A stretch of DNA of 35,326 bases from an uncultured Synechococcaceae cyanobacterium (GTDB lineage Bacteria > Cyanobacteriota > Cyanobacteriia > PCC-6307 > Cyanobiaceae), in NCBI GenBank assembly GCA_902572395.1, contig CACGFX010000011.1:1-35326 (forward strand). The letters run 5' to 3'. The position numbers and the translations under genes were made by a program. The notes under the pieces are model-generated. The model did no database searches and had not been told where the DNA came from. It saw only the letters and a list, made by a program, of their open reading frames with translations. This document shows positions 28,533 to 33,991 of this stretch, one piece after another; the first letter of the stretch is position 1, and each line of letters begins with the position of its first letter.

Positions 28533-28554
28533 TGCTATCTCTATTCTCAAAACT

Positions 28555-28737
28555 TCAGCTTATCCAGGGGTTATCGAGAATGGATTTATTCAAATTAAAG
28601 GTCATTTCTTGAGCTCCTTTCATACAGCCGCCTGATGGATAACTTATTACCTTTTTAGAAATAGCACCTATTCCAATAGCTACTACTCCAATACCTAATA
28701 ATGCTTTGATTCTATTGCTTGCAAGGAAAGATTTCAT
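28555..28737 (-). CDS. 60-residue membrane-anchored protein, unknown
   Basis: The product starts MKSFLASNRIKALLGIGVVA with one hydrophobic helix (about residues 12-25) and a polar tail containing GGCMKGAQEMTFNLNKS. The helix is preceded by positive charges, which suggests an N-in anchor or an uncleaved signal. No family is recognised. It is alone on the minus strand with AT-rich flanks. The start is a normal ATG and the frame is clean. Confidence 0.5.
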   Translation of the reverse strand: MKSFLASNRIKALLGIGVVAIGIGAISKKVISYPSGGCMKGAQEMTFNLNKSILDNPWIS

Positions 28738-28827
28738 TAGGGATTTGCATTTATTTTAATGATAGAAGCTATGTTTAAAGATCGAGAAGTCAAACCATTA
28801 ATTGAGAGTGTTGGTCATATTTATGAT

Positions 28828-28865
28828 TCGACTGTTATTTCAAGTTATTTTTAATTAACAGTCGA
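28828..28865. repeat. 10-bp perfect inverted repeat
   Basis: TCGACTGTTA (28828-28837) and TAACAGTCGA (28856-28865) are perfect inverted copies 18 nt apart. The right arm lies in the last codons of the 52-residue gene and is part of the 17-bp motif found elsewhere. No T run follows, so it is not a classic terminator. Confidence 0.7.
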
Positions 28866-29009
28866 TCTAAAATGATGAAATCTTTGATCGTCAACGTCCG
28901 CCATTAAATCATATTTTTTTAATTTTTTTGTAATCCGCTTATATTCAATATCGTTTATTAAATAAGCTAAATATTTTTCTATAAAATTTATATTGATTTT
29001 TAGCTTCAT
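28851..29009 (-). CDS. 52-residue basic protein, unknown
   Basis: An ATG at 29009 opens a 52-codon frame beginning MKLKININ and continuing with a charged, mainly helical sequence (IEYKRITKKLKKYDLMADVDD). It is lysine-rich in the middle and acidic near residue 40, with no membrane helix. No family is recognised. Its C-terminal codons coincide with the inverted repeat and the recurring 17-bp motif, so the annotated end may be under non-coding constraint too. Confidence 0.45.
   Translation of the reverse strand: MKLKININFIEKYLAYLINDIEYKRITKKLKKYDLMADVDDQRFHHFRSTVN
28854..28870 (-). repeat. Recurring 17-bp motif, copy A
   Basis: Minus-strand TTAGATCGACTGTTAAT. Two near-identical copies (one change each) are at 32296 and 32915. 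It overlaps the end of the 52-residue gene. Confidence 0.65.
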
Positions 29010-29085
29010 TAATATCCTTTATTTATTAATAGCTAATAATTCACGTTCTAACTTTTTTAATGAACACACTCATGACAGATAGAAA

Positions 29086-29120
29086 ACAAAAAAGCTCGCT
29101 TATATCCCTAAAAGCAAGCT
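29086..29120 (-). terminator. Terminator downstream of the HLIP cluster
   Basis: On the minus strand AGCTTGCTT pairs with AAGCGAGCT (one G-T pair) and is followed by TTTTTTG. It lies 25 bp after the stop of the 59-residue gene and closes the minus-strand gene run that includes the HLIP genes. Confidence 0.75.
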
Positions 29121-29145
29121 CTCATGACGATTAAATTTTAAATAT

Positions 29146-29325
29146 TTATGCTGGCAATTTACAATCAAGTTCTATTATTCCTTCATCCATAAGGCGACCA
29201 ATCTTTAGAACTAGTGCCATATCTAACCTTGAAAATTCTGATTGATGATCTGCAATCCAATCCAATTCGGATAAAGTTATTGATCCAGTTGCATTAACTA
29301 GGAGAAAAAGAATACCTAAATTCAT
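29146..29325 (-). CDS. 59-residue protein, helix-turn-helix-like
   Basis: The product runs from MNLGILFLLVNATGSITLSE to IIELDCKLPA. The order of predicted pieces (strand or helix, then TLSELDWIADHQSEFSRLDMALVLKIGRLMDEGIIEL) looks like a small winged-helix half: a helix, a turn, a second helix, and a short strand with DEGIIEL. DNA binding is only a guess from this shape. It starts 4 bp after the 29-residue gene ends and is the last gene before the terminator. Confidence 0.6.
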   Translation of the reverse strand: MNLGILFLLVNATGSITLSELDWIADHQSEFSRLDMALVLKIGRLMDEGIIELDCKLPA

Positions 29326-29329
29326 TTTT

Positions 29330-29419
29330 TTAATTAGTTGCTTTTTTCCCTTTAGCTATCATTACCACTGGCACTAATAGATATGTAAAGAAGGAGATTA
29401 AGAAAATGTCTACGTTCAT
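29330..29419 (-). CDS. 29-residue single-helix membrane protein
   Basis: The frame encodes MNVDIFLISFFTYLLVPVVM and a basic tail IAKGKKATN: one membrane helix with a positive C-terminus, as in small photosynthetic-complex subunits. Its ATG lies 1 bp after the stop of the HLIP gene at 29421 (TAAAATG), so it is probably translated by coupling. A second 29-residue gene at 33838 has the same design and a similar start (MPLDVFL). Confidence 0.5.
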   Translation of the reverse strand: MNVDIFLISFFTYLLVPVVMIAKGKKATN

Positions 29420-29420
29420 T

Positions 29421-29549
29421 TTAAAAAATACCTGGGATGATCCAGCCAAAAAGACCGTAGTTTACTACCAATGCGAATAAGCCCATCATTGCCATTCTTC
29501 CATTGGTTCTCTCGGCATTTTGCCAATAAGTTGGTTTTGAGTTTTCCAT
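29421..29549 (-). CDS. hli: High-light-inducible protein, 42 residues
   Basis: The single-helix protein has the chlorophyll-binding signature AERTNGRMAMMGLFALVV, with the E and N-R pair that ligate chlorophyll in the LHC superfamily. It ends FGWIIPGIF. HLIPs bind chlorophyll and carotenoid and protect photosystems or hold pigment during assembly in the thylakoid. It lies 95 bp downstream of the poly-aspartate protein gene; a TATAAA element near 29578 (minus strand) could be an own promoter. Confidence 0.9.
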   Translation of the reverse strand: MENSKPTYWQNAERTNGRMAMMGLFALVVNYGLFGWIIPGIF

Positions 29550-29644
29550 TTTTTAGGTGTTCTTTAAAAAAGTGATTAAGTTTTTATAGTGTGAGGGGCT
29601 GATTTAAATTAAGATGAGATGAAAATCATTTTGATACATGTCCT

Positions 29645-29827
29645 CTAAGCTCCTTGGGGAACGTAGTTATACACCGGGGAGATTAATCCACCGCCATCAT
29701 CATCGTCATCATCATCATTCCATGGCAAATCACTCAACATTAATCCACTAACAATAAATACTGTTATGACTGGCATAAAAGGAAAAAGTATAGTGTTAAT
29801 CCAAGTGTTAATTTCTGCCTCAAGCAT
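29645..29827 (-). CDS. 60-residue membrane protein with a poly-aspartate tract
   Basis: The product has one membrane helix (about residues 9-31, ILFPFMPVITVFIVSGLML) followed by LPWND, seven aspartates in total around residues 38-44, then GGG and a hydrophobic tail (LISPVYNYVPQGA). The aspartates are coded by a GAT/GAC run (29695-29717). Its ATG overlaps the stop of the HLIP gene upstream (TAATG), which argues for translation together with the HLIPs. Function unknown; the acidic loop could bind cations (inference). Confidence 0.65.
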   Translation of the reverse strand: MLEAEINTWINTILFPFMPVITVFIVSGLMLSDLPWNDDDDDDDGGGLISPVYNYVPQGA

Positions 29828-29961
29828 TAAACAAAACCAGGAATAATTTGACCTGTTGTTAGATAAGCACCAACAAGAGCAATAAAGCCCATCATTGCAA
29901 ATCTGCCGTTAAGCTTCTCAGCTATAACCTTTTCCTTCTCAACTGTTTTTGTGTTTGTCAT
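29827..29961 (-). CDS. hli: High-light-inducible protein, 44 residues
   Basis: From the ATG at 29961 the protein is MTNTKTVEKEKVIAEKLNGR followed by FAMMGFIALVGAYLTTGQII and PGFV. The EKLNGRFAMMGF chlorophyll-binding motif is intact. An in-frame extension upstream to 30039 would run antisense-like through the preceding HLIP frame and is rejected. The start codon overlaps the stop of the previous gene and the stop overlaps the start of the next (TAATG both times). The TTGQIIPGF ending is typical of the multi-copy HLIPs shared with cyanophages. Confidence 0.92.
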   Translation of the reverse strand: MTNTKTVEKEKVIAEKLNGRFAMMGFIALVGAYLTTGQIIPGFV

Positions 29962-30068
29962 TAGAACCAACCAGGAATAATTTGACCTGTTGTTACGTAT
30001 GCGCCAACAGCTGCAACGAAACCGAGCATTGCTGCCCAACCGTTAAATCTTTCTGCTTCAGGGGTCAT
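29961..30068 (-). CDS. hli: High-light-inducible protein, 35 residues
   Basis: This very short HLIP reads MTPEAERFNGWAAMLGFVAA followed by VGAYVTTGQIIPGWF. The first chlorophyll ligand E is present, but the usual arginine of NGR is a tryptophan (NGW), and the N-terminus is cut to five residues. It opens the overlapping set of HLIP genes and is preceded by an inverted-repeat-rich promoter region at 30102-30121. The TTGQIIPG ending is shared with the next gene. Confidence 0.9.
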   Translation of the reverse strand: MTPEAERFNGWAAMLGFVAAVGAYVTTGQIIPGWF

Positions 30069-30101
30069 TTTTATAAAGAGTAATTTATGTAAACTAATGT
30101 A

Positions 30102-30121
30102 ACATTAATATTAATTAATGT
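30102..30121. promoter_or_regulatory. Inverted repeat upstream of the HLIP cluster
   Basis: ACATTAAT (30102-30109) and ATTAATGT (30114-30121) are perfect inverted copies with a 4-nt spacer. Another half site TAATGT sits just beside it (30096-30101). The block lies 34-53 bp upstream of the first HLIP start codon, where an operator or -35 region would be. A TTTATAAAA stretch near 30069-30077 is too close to the ATG to be sure of. In very AT-rich DNA this could be partly chance. Confidence 0.35.
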
Positions 30122-30214
30122 AAAGAAATTAGTTTAAATTCCTATTTATTTAAGATATTCTCTACATATCTGTAGCATATATGTAAAATAACTAAATCAT
30201 TGTAGATATTGTTA

Positions 30215-30442
30215 TCAAGCCGCTTCTGGAGCAAAGATCCTATTGTTTTCTCTCCAGTATCTACAGCCCTTAATGAGATGATCTCCTTGAGGAATAAGCT
30301 TTTGATGAAACGGACAGGTAAGGATGGTGACACAAGAACTTGTCGTGCTGTACCTGAAGTGATTGCAAGTAATACATATCTTCCGTCGTTTTCTTGTTAA
30401 TGTCTCTTCCTCTAAATAGTCCCATTCCTGCCAGTCCTCCAT
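30215..30442 (-). CDS. 75-residue cysteine-rich protein, probable metal-binding
   Basis: From the ATG at 30442 (MEDWQEWDYLEEETLTRKRR) an acidic start leads to a basic stretch and a cysteine-rich part: KICITCNHFRYSTTSSC, VTILTCPFHQKLIPQGDH and KGCRYW. The CxxC and later cysteines and histidines could form a zinc knuckle or a small Fe-S site. An upstream in-frame ATG at 30457 would add five residues. I do not recognise the family. Two other frames over the same bases are shadows. Confidence 0.6.
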   Translation of the reverse strand: MEDWQEWDYLEEETLTRKRRKICITCNHFRYSTTSSCVTILTCPFHQKLIPQGDHLIKGCRYWRENNRIFAPEAA

Positions 30443-30553
30443 AACAATATAGTACAAGTGTACTAATATTTATAGCAATTAAATTAGCTATTGGTCAACA
30501 ATTGGCTTTCGAGGGGCTATGGGGGATAAGTCCTTATTAGAAGGTATATATAA

Positions 30554-30649
30554 TTGCCTCAGACATTTTTGTTATTTTTTATAAGCTTACTAATTTATTT
30601 AATAGGGATTGGATGCGGGCTTGTTATGGCTGGACAGCAGATCCCTTAA
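30554..30649 (+). CDS. Possible 31-residue membrane peptide
   Basis: A TTG at 30554, preceded by an agaagg ribosome-like site near 30537, opens MPQTFLLFFISLLIYLIGIG followed by CGLVMAGQQIP. It is one hydrophobic helix with a glycine and cysteine-rich end. The size and lack of ATG make it uncertain; the frame is stopped just upstream at 30551. The surrounding 215-bp gap also contains a G-rich stretch (30513-30528) with no other content I can name. Confidence 0.35.
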   Translation: MPQTFLLFFISLLIYLIGIGCGLVMAGQQIP

Positions 30650-30672
30650 AAATAAATAGGAAAATCAAAATA

Positions 30673-31257
30673 TTACAAAAATTCTTTACATTCGTTGAGA
30701 GGTACTGCAAACAAACAATGTTCTGAAAATATGATTTCTTTTTGAAAATTCGTTTTATTTAAAACATCATCTATCAAATTCTGTAAATTGAATTTATTAG
30801 CCAGAAGACAACTATTTAATATTCCATCCTTAGAAAACTCAATAATGTTTGAAGTGTTTTTTGCCTCAGTAGAAACAAGAATTGGAACTATATTTGCGTC
30901 ATGACTTCCTGCGTAAAAATTTTTTAAATCTAAGGCATAATCAATTGCTTGAACTTTATCTTGATTGAAATAATTCTCAGAACCAACTTTAAATTCAATC
31001 GCAAAAATCGTGTTTTTTATGATCAATATATTGTCAACTCGTTTCCCAATCCTTGGAATTTTAAATTCAAATAAAATATATCCTTCTTTGAAGTTATTAA
31101 GAATTTCTTTCAATAAATCTATCTGATCCTGCCATGCATCTCTTTGTGTTATCTCTACTGAGCCTTCTTGAAACTTAGTTAATTCTCCTAAAATCTCATC
31201 ATTTGATTTGGCAAGAAATTCTTTTATTGAAGATTTAAATCCAGATCTTTTTGGCAT
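30673..31257 (-). CDS. Orphan PD-(D/E)XK nuclease-like domain (DUF2075 N-terminal part)
   Basis: The 194-residue protein carries FEFKIPRIGKRVDNILIIKN and FAIEFKVGSENYFNQDKVQA followed by IDYALDLKNFYAGSHDANIV and PILVSTEA. This matches the region in front of the helicase in DUF2075-type proteins, with a PD-(D/E)XK arrangement (D in KRVD, E and K in EFK). The helicase or AAA part that normally follows is missing: the frame stops about where it should start, and no trace is seen downstream. Its start lies 1 bp after the hydrolase gene ends, so they are coupled. It may be a stand-alone nuclease or a remnant. Confidence 0.65.
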   Translation of the reverse strand: MPKRSGFKSSIKEFLAKSNDEILGELTKFQEGSVEITQRDAWQDQIDLLKEILNNFKEGYILFEFKIPRIGKRVDNILIIKNTIFAIEFKVGSENYFNQDKVQAIDYALDLKNFYAGSHDANIVPILVSTEAKNTSNIIEFSKDGILNSCLLANKFNLQNLIDDVLNKTNFQKEIIFSEHCLFAVPLNECKEFL

Positions 31258-31258
31258 A

Positions 31259-31981
31259 TTATTGCTTAATAAATTCTTTCATCAGTAAATTCCAACCAAT
31301 TAATGATGCAGCTTTATCGAAGGATTCTCTCTCCTCACACATAAAGCCATGGTCTGCTCCATCAATTTCGACATAACTAAATCTCTCTTCTAATGGATCC
31401 AATTTTTTAAATCTTTTTTTAATTTCTAATCTATCTTTTAAAGGAATTAAATCATCTGTAGATCCGCAAATAAAATTTAGTTTTCCAGAAACTTTTTCAA
31501 GTAAATCTATAGGTGCAAAATTAGTATCGCTTCTTGGAGCTATAACCCCTGCTCCATAAAAACAAAATGAACTTTCTATTCCTTTTAATGAAGAAGCAAT
31601 AAGTGCTGCATGACCCCCGAAGCAAAATCCAATAATAGAGATTTTCTTTCTTGGATATTTTTCTTTAACCCAATTTATAGCTGCAGAAACATCTTCAATA
31701 ATATTTTTTAAAGTGGTTAAATTTTTATGATGTCTGCCTAATTTTAAGTCTTCTTCGCCATATCCTAAATCTAAGTTTGGAGCCGTTCTGCCGTAAAGAG
31801 GTAATGCTAATACCGGTACATTTTTTGAGGCTAATTTTTCAGAAAAACTTCTTATCCAATTATTTATTCCAAATACTTCTGGTAAAACTATGGATACATA
31901 TTCACACTCATTTGCTGAATCTACCCACCATGATCTAAGAGGTAAATCGGCACTATAAATGTTTGTCCATTGCTTTTTCAT
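31259..31981 (-). CDS. Dienelactone hydrolase-like alpha/beta hydrolase
   Basis: From the ATG at 31981 the 240-residue protein has the dienelactone hydrolase layout: E35 in VLPEVFGIN, the nucleophile elbow GFCFGGHA with C120, the acid in CGSTDDLIP, and the catalytic histidine in GADHGFMCEERESF. Family members hydrolyse lactones or esters; the real substrate is unknown. An 18-residue upstream extension to 32035 overlaps the previous gene and is not favoured. It lies 26 bp after the gene at 32008 and just before the nuclease-like gene. Confidence 0.85.
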   Translation of the reverse strand: MKKQWTNIYSADLPLRSWWVDSANECEYVSIVLPEVFGINNWIRSFSEKLASKNVPVLALPLYGRTAPNLDLGYGEEDLKLGRHHKNLTTLKNIIEDVSAAINWVKEKYPRKKISIIGFCFGGHAALIASSLKGIESSFCFYGAGVIAPRSDTNFAPIDLLEKVSGKLNFICGSTDDLIPLKDRLEIKKRFKKLDPLEERFSYVEIDGADHGFMCEERESFDKAASLIGWNLLMKEFIKQ

Positions 31982-32007
31982 AAGTACTAATTTAAAAGCG
32001 TTTCGTT

Positions 32008-32268
32008 TTATTCGACTGGAGTTAGTGAATAACAAATGTCTTTATAACCATTTTCTTTATCCCACTCTTTCATCTCAGGAGTACTTGTAGCAGCTGCAAA
32101 TCCTTCTAAATCTTTGACTTCAAGTATTAAGTGACTTTTATGCTCATTTACTTTGATGAGTTCATATTCTTCGACATATTTATGTCCCTCCTTTTCATGG
32201 AAATCGGCTACAAATTTATCAAAATCTTCAAAAGTACAATCAAAAGTTGAAACTATTAAGGTATTCAT
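32008..32268 (-). CDS. 86-residue small soluble protein, unknown
   Basis: The protein opens with a strand (NTLIVSTFDCTFEDFDKFVA) and runs through a charged helix to a second strand pair (SHLILEVKDLEGFAAATSTP), the general pattern of a small ferredoxin-like or dimeric alpha/beta barrel. I cannot name the family. It is the first gene of a tight unit with the dienelactone hydrolase and the nuclease-like gene. The start codon abuts the T run of the terminator at 32269-32292, leaving no room for a ribosome site. Confidence 0.6.
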   Translation of the reverse strand: MNTLIVSTFDCTFEDFDKFVADFHEKEGHKYVEEYELIKVNEHKSHLILEVKDLEGFAAATSTPEMKEWDKENGYKDICYSLTPVE

Positions 32269-32292
32269 AAAAAAAGAGGGTTTTATCCCTCT
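32269..32292 (-). terminator. Terminator touching the next start codon
   Basis: On the minus strand AGAGGG and CCCTCT form a 6-bp stem with an ATAAAA loop, followed by TTTTTTT and at once by the ATG of the gene at 32008-32268. It can end transcription from the 88-residue gene upstream. Confidence 0.75.
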
Positions 32293-32295
32293 ATG

Positions 32296-32312
32296 TTAGA
32301 TCGACTGTCAAT
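32296..32312 (+). repeat. Recurring 17-bp motif, copy B
   Basis: TTAGATCGACTGTCAAT; this copy contains a full 15-bp dyad GATcGACtGTCaATC. It lies between the stop of the 88-residue gene and the terminator hairpin. Confidence 0.65.
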
Positions 32313-32330
32313 CGTATTTAATAGTTATTT

Positions 32331-32597
32331 TTAAGCAGCATCATATTCTTCATCTTCAAGTTCTCTCATAAATCTTTTATCTAATAAGTAATCGTCTAAA
32401 AGCTCAGCTGCCATAAGCATCTCAGGAGCAGGTTCTTGTAAATTTTTATCTAATAAGTAATTATCTACAAGGTCTAGATTGTTATTTTCTTTAATTTGTT
32501 TATCGCTGTCTAATAGGTCTTTTATGTATTTATATACAAGCCTTTTATCGTATCCACTTTCTCTAATTTCTTTCATCATTTCGATTGGAATTTTCAT
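32331..32597 (-). CDS. 88-residue acidic protein with an internal repeat, unknown
   Basis: From the ATG at 32597 (MKIPIEMMKEIRESGYDKRL) the protein is soluble and helical. LVDNYLLDKNLQEP and LLDDYLLDKRFMRE are two copies of the same unit; a weaker third is KDLLDSDKQIKE. At DNA level the 18-nt string at 32375-32392 repeats exactly at 32444-32461, 69 bp (23 codons) apart, so the protein grew by duplication. It ends in an acidic tail. A TTG at 32606 could add three residues. Function unknown. Confidence 0.6.
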   Translation of the reverse strand: MKIPIEMMKEIRESGYDKRLVYKYIKDLLDSDKQIKENNNLDLVDNYLLDKNLQEPAPEMLMAAELLDDYLLDKRFMRELEDEEYDAA

Positions 32598-32705
32598 AAT
32601 CGTCAACCCCTTTGTGAAAGCCTATATACGCATACTTACGAAGATATAAGAAAAAAGCAAGAAAGAGGAAGGATGGAAGAGGACTTCTATATTTAGATCT
32701 TATTT

Positions 32706-32828
32706 TTAATAATTAACTAATTTTCTCTTTCCATCTCTGGTTTCTACTTTATTTATTCTTAACCCAATAAACAAAGCCCATATAAGTGCAAAGACAATTG
32801 GTAAGAAAATGATCGCAATTTTCATCAT
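32706..32828 (-). CDS. 40-residue single-helix membrane protein (PsbY-like shape)
   Basis: MMKIAIIFLPIVFALIWALF is a single membrane helix followed by GLRINKVETRDGKRKLVNY, a basic tail. The helix, with a short basic start and the pattern IxxLPIxxAxxWAxF, resembles the small photosystem II subunit PsbY, but the match is short and could be coincidence. It is divergent from the DUF3721 lipoprotein gene, and copy C of the recurring motif lies between them. Confidence 0.45.
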   Translation of the reverse strand: MMKIAIIFLPIVFALIWALFIGLRINKVETRDGKRKLVNY

Positions 32829-32914
32829 TTTTTTAATCCTGTTATTTGCAAAAATAATAACTTTTAAATCAATAAGAAAATATAGGTACTTTATCTAAAA
32901 AAGTAGGGTCGAGG

Positions 32915-32931
32915 TTAGATCGAGTGTTAAT
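32915..32931 (+). repeat. Recurring 17-bp motif, copy C
   Basis: TTAGATCGAGTGTTAAT, located between the divergent starts at 32828 and 33016, about where a shared operator would lie. Confidence 0.65.
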
Positions 32932-33015
32932 CAATATTAAAGATGTAAATAAATTAGCTTTTAAAATATTTTCAAAGATATTTAATACTAAACTTCATTG
33001 ATTAATTAATTAATT

Positions 33016-33228
33016 TTGAAACACTTTATTTCTTTTATTCCTTTTCTTTTTATGTCAATTCTTTCATTAGGTTGTTCTAATAAACCTATTGAAAAAGAAA
33101 TGAAAATGCCAATGCTATTTGATACAAAGGAACAGGCTGAAAAAGAAGCTTATAAGTTTGGGTGTGAAGGAGCTCATCAAATGGGGGATAAATGGATGCC
33201 GTGCAATATGCATAAACATAACCATTAG
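33016..33228 (+). CDS. DUF3721-type lipoprotein
   Basis: The 70-residue product has a lipoprotein signal (MKHFISFIPFLFMSILSLGC, lipobox LSLGC with the lipidated C20). The mature part carries PMLFDTKEQAEKEAYKFGCE, GAHQMGDKWMPCNMH and a histidine-rich end. The AE-A-FGC-GAH-MGDKWMPC pattern is that of the short DUF3721 family of marine picocyanobacteria, with cysteines and histidines that could bind a metal. The start is TTG at 33016; no better start is present. It would sit on the outer face of a membrane. Confidence 0.75.
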   Translation: MKHFISFIPFLFMSILSLGCSNKPIEKEMKMPMLFDTKEQAEKEAYKFGCEGAHQMGDKWMPCNMHKHNH

Positions 33229-33356
33229 AAAGGAGCTAATTGCACCTTATTTTAGAAAGACTAAAGAAGTTACAAGACCATCAACAAAAATAACTAAATA
33301 AGGAATACTAAAGAAAAAAACTATAGTAAATAAAGTTATTAAATTTCAAAAATCTT

Positions 33357-33749
33357 ATGTCTAGTTTTGGATCAGATACTCCGTTTATGCTTATTGCTAG
33401 ATTGAAAGTACAAGAAGATAAAGTTGCCGAATATCTAGCCCTTGCAGATAAAACAGATAAAGCTGTTGAAGCATCAGAGCCTGGAATGCTCCATCATACT
33501 TTTGACCAAGATCCTGATGATCCTCTTCGTTTTGTATGGTCAGAATTTTTTAAAAATGATGATGCATTTCTTGCTCATTTAGTTAATCCACCTGTCGGCG
33601 ATTATCTTGAAGCTCATGCTGGACTAATTGACGGAGATGTAGCTATTGAATTTTATGGAACTGTCGGAGATAAAGTTATCGAAGCGATGAACGGAAGTGG
33701 GCTTCCTTTTAAAGTCTTCAAAACAAAGATTGGTTACAGCAGAGTATAA
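33357..33749 (+). CDS. ABM-fold (antibiotic biosynthesis monooxygenase-like) protein
   Basis: The 130-residue protein has the ABM pattern: a first strand FMLIARLKVQEDKVAEYLAL, a long helix, MLHHTFDQDPDDPLRFVWSE and FKNDDAFLAHLVNPPVGDYL. Members are cofactorless oxygenases or, often, just dimeric folds with no known substrate. A C-terminal tail (EAMNGSGLPFKVFKTKIGYS) is longer than the minimal fold. It is the largest plus-strand gene of the accessory part and appears self-contained. Confidence 0.75.
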   Translation: MSSFGSDTPFMLIARLKVQEDKVAEYLALADKTDKAVEASEPGMLHHTFDQDPDDPLRFVWSEFFKNDDAFLAHLVNPPVGDYLEAHAGLIDGDVAIEFYGTVGDKVIEAMNGSGLPFKVFKTKIGYSRV

Positions 33750-33837
33750 GGTAAAAGTATTAACTAAATAACAAATATCAAAATACAGACAGCTATGTTT
33801 AACAACAAGCTTAAAGTTTGAGAATTAAATTTCATGC

Positions 33838-33927
33838 CTATCTAGCTTTTTTAAGTTTGATTTCTCTTCTAACAAGCAACGCTATAACTACAACACACAT
33901 ATTCATTAGAAATACGTCTAATGGCAT
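33838..33927 (-). CDS. 29-residue single-helix membrane protein, second copy of the design
   Basis: MPLDVFLMNMCVVVIALLVR and REIKLKKAR form one helix and a strongly basic tail. Its length equals that of the gene at 29330 and both begin with M-x-(V/L)-D-(I/V)-F-L. Family and role are unknown. The ATG at 33927 and stop at 33838 bound a clean frame. Confidence 0.4.
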   Translation of the reverse strand: MPLDVFLMNMCVVVIALLVRREIKLKKAR

Positions 33928-33991
33928 TAAATAAAAAAGTCTCTACTTAATTAATAGCAATGATATTGTTGTGCCAATTAATAAAGGATCA

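Larger units (their letters stand above)
28213..28554. other. Gene-free stretch between the 6S RNA and the island genes
   Basis: No supportable gene. The stretch holds three tandem 13-bp repeats (28236-28274), an inverted copy of their core at 28521-28532, a hairpin TTTCTTAT/ATAAGAAA near 28430-28456 and a startless 27-codon frame near 28316-28399 (SREAEIINLEDKSLDLLRTT) that may be a gene fragment. The backbone gives way to accessory DNA here. Confidence 0.5.

Noticed and set aside
29575..29600. CCCCTCACAC near an HLIP gene as a Yfr1 small RNA
   Set aside because: It is one base off the conserved Yfr1 core and no hairpins or terminator surround it.
29962..30039. N-terminal extension of the 44-residue HLIP to 70 residues
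   Set aside because: The extra residues come from a second frame across the preceding HLIP gene, and the ATG at 29961 fits both the family start and the TAATG overlap.
30142..30400. Two further open frames (minus 30142-30333 and plus 30209-30400)
   Set aside because: They overlap the cysteine-rich 75-residue gene in other frames and lack a sensible protein-like pattern.
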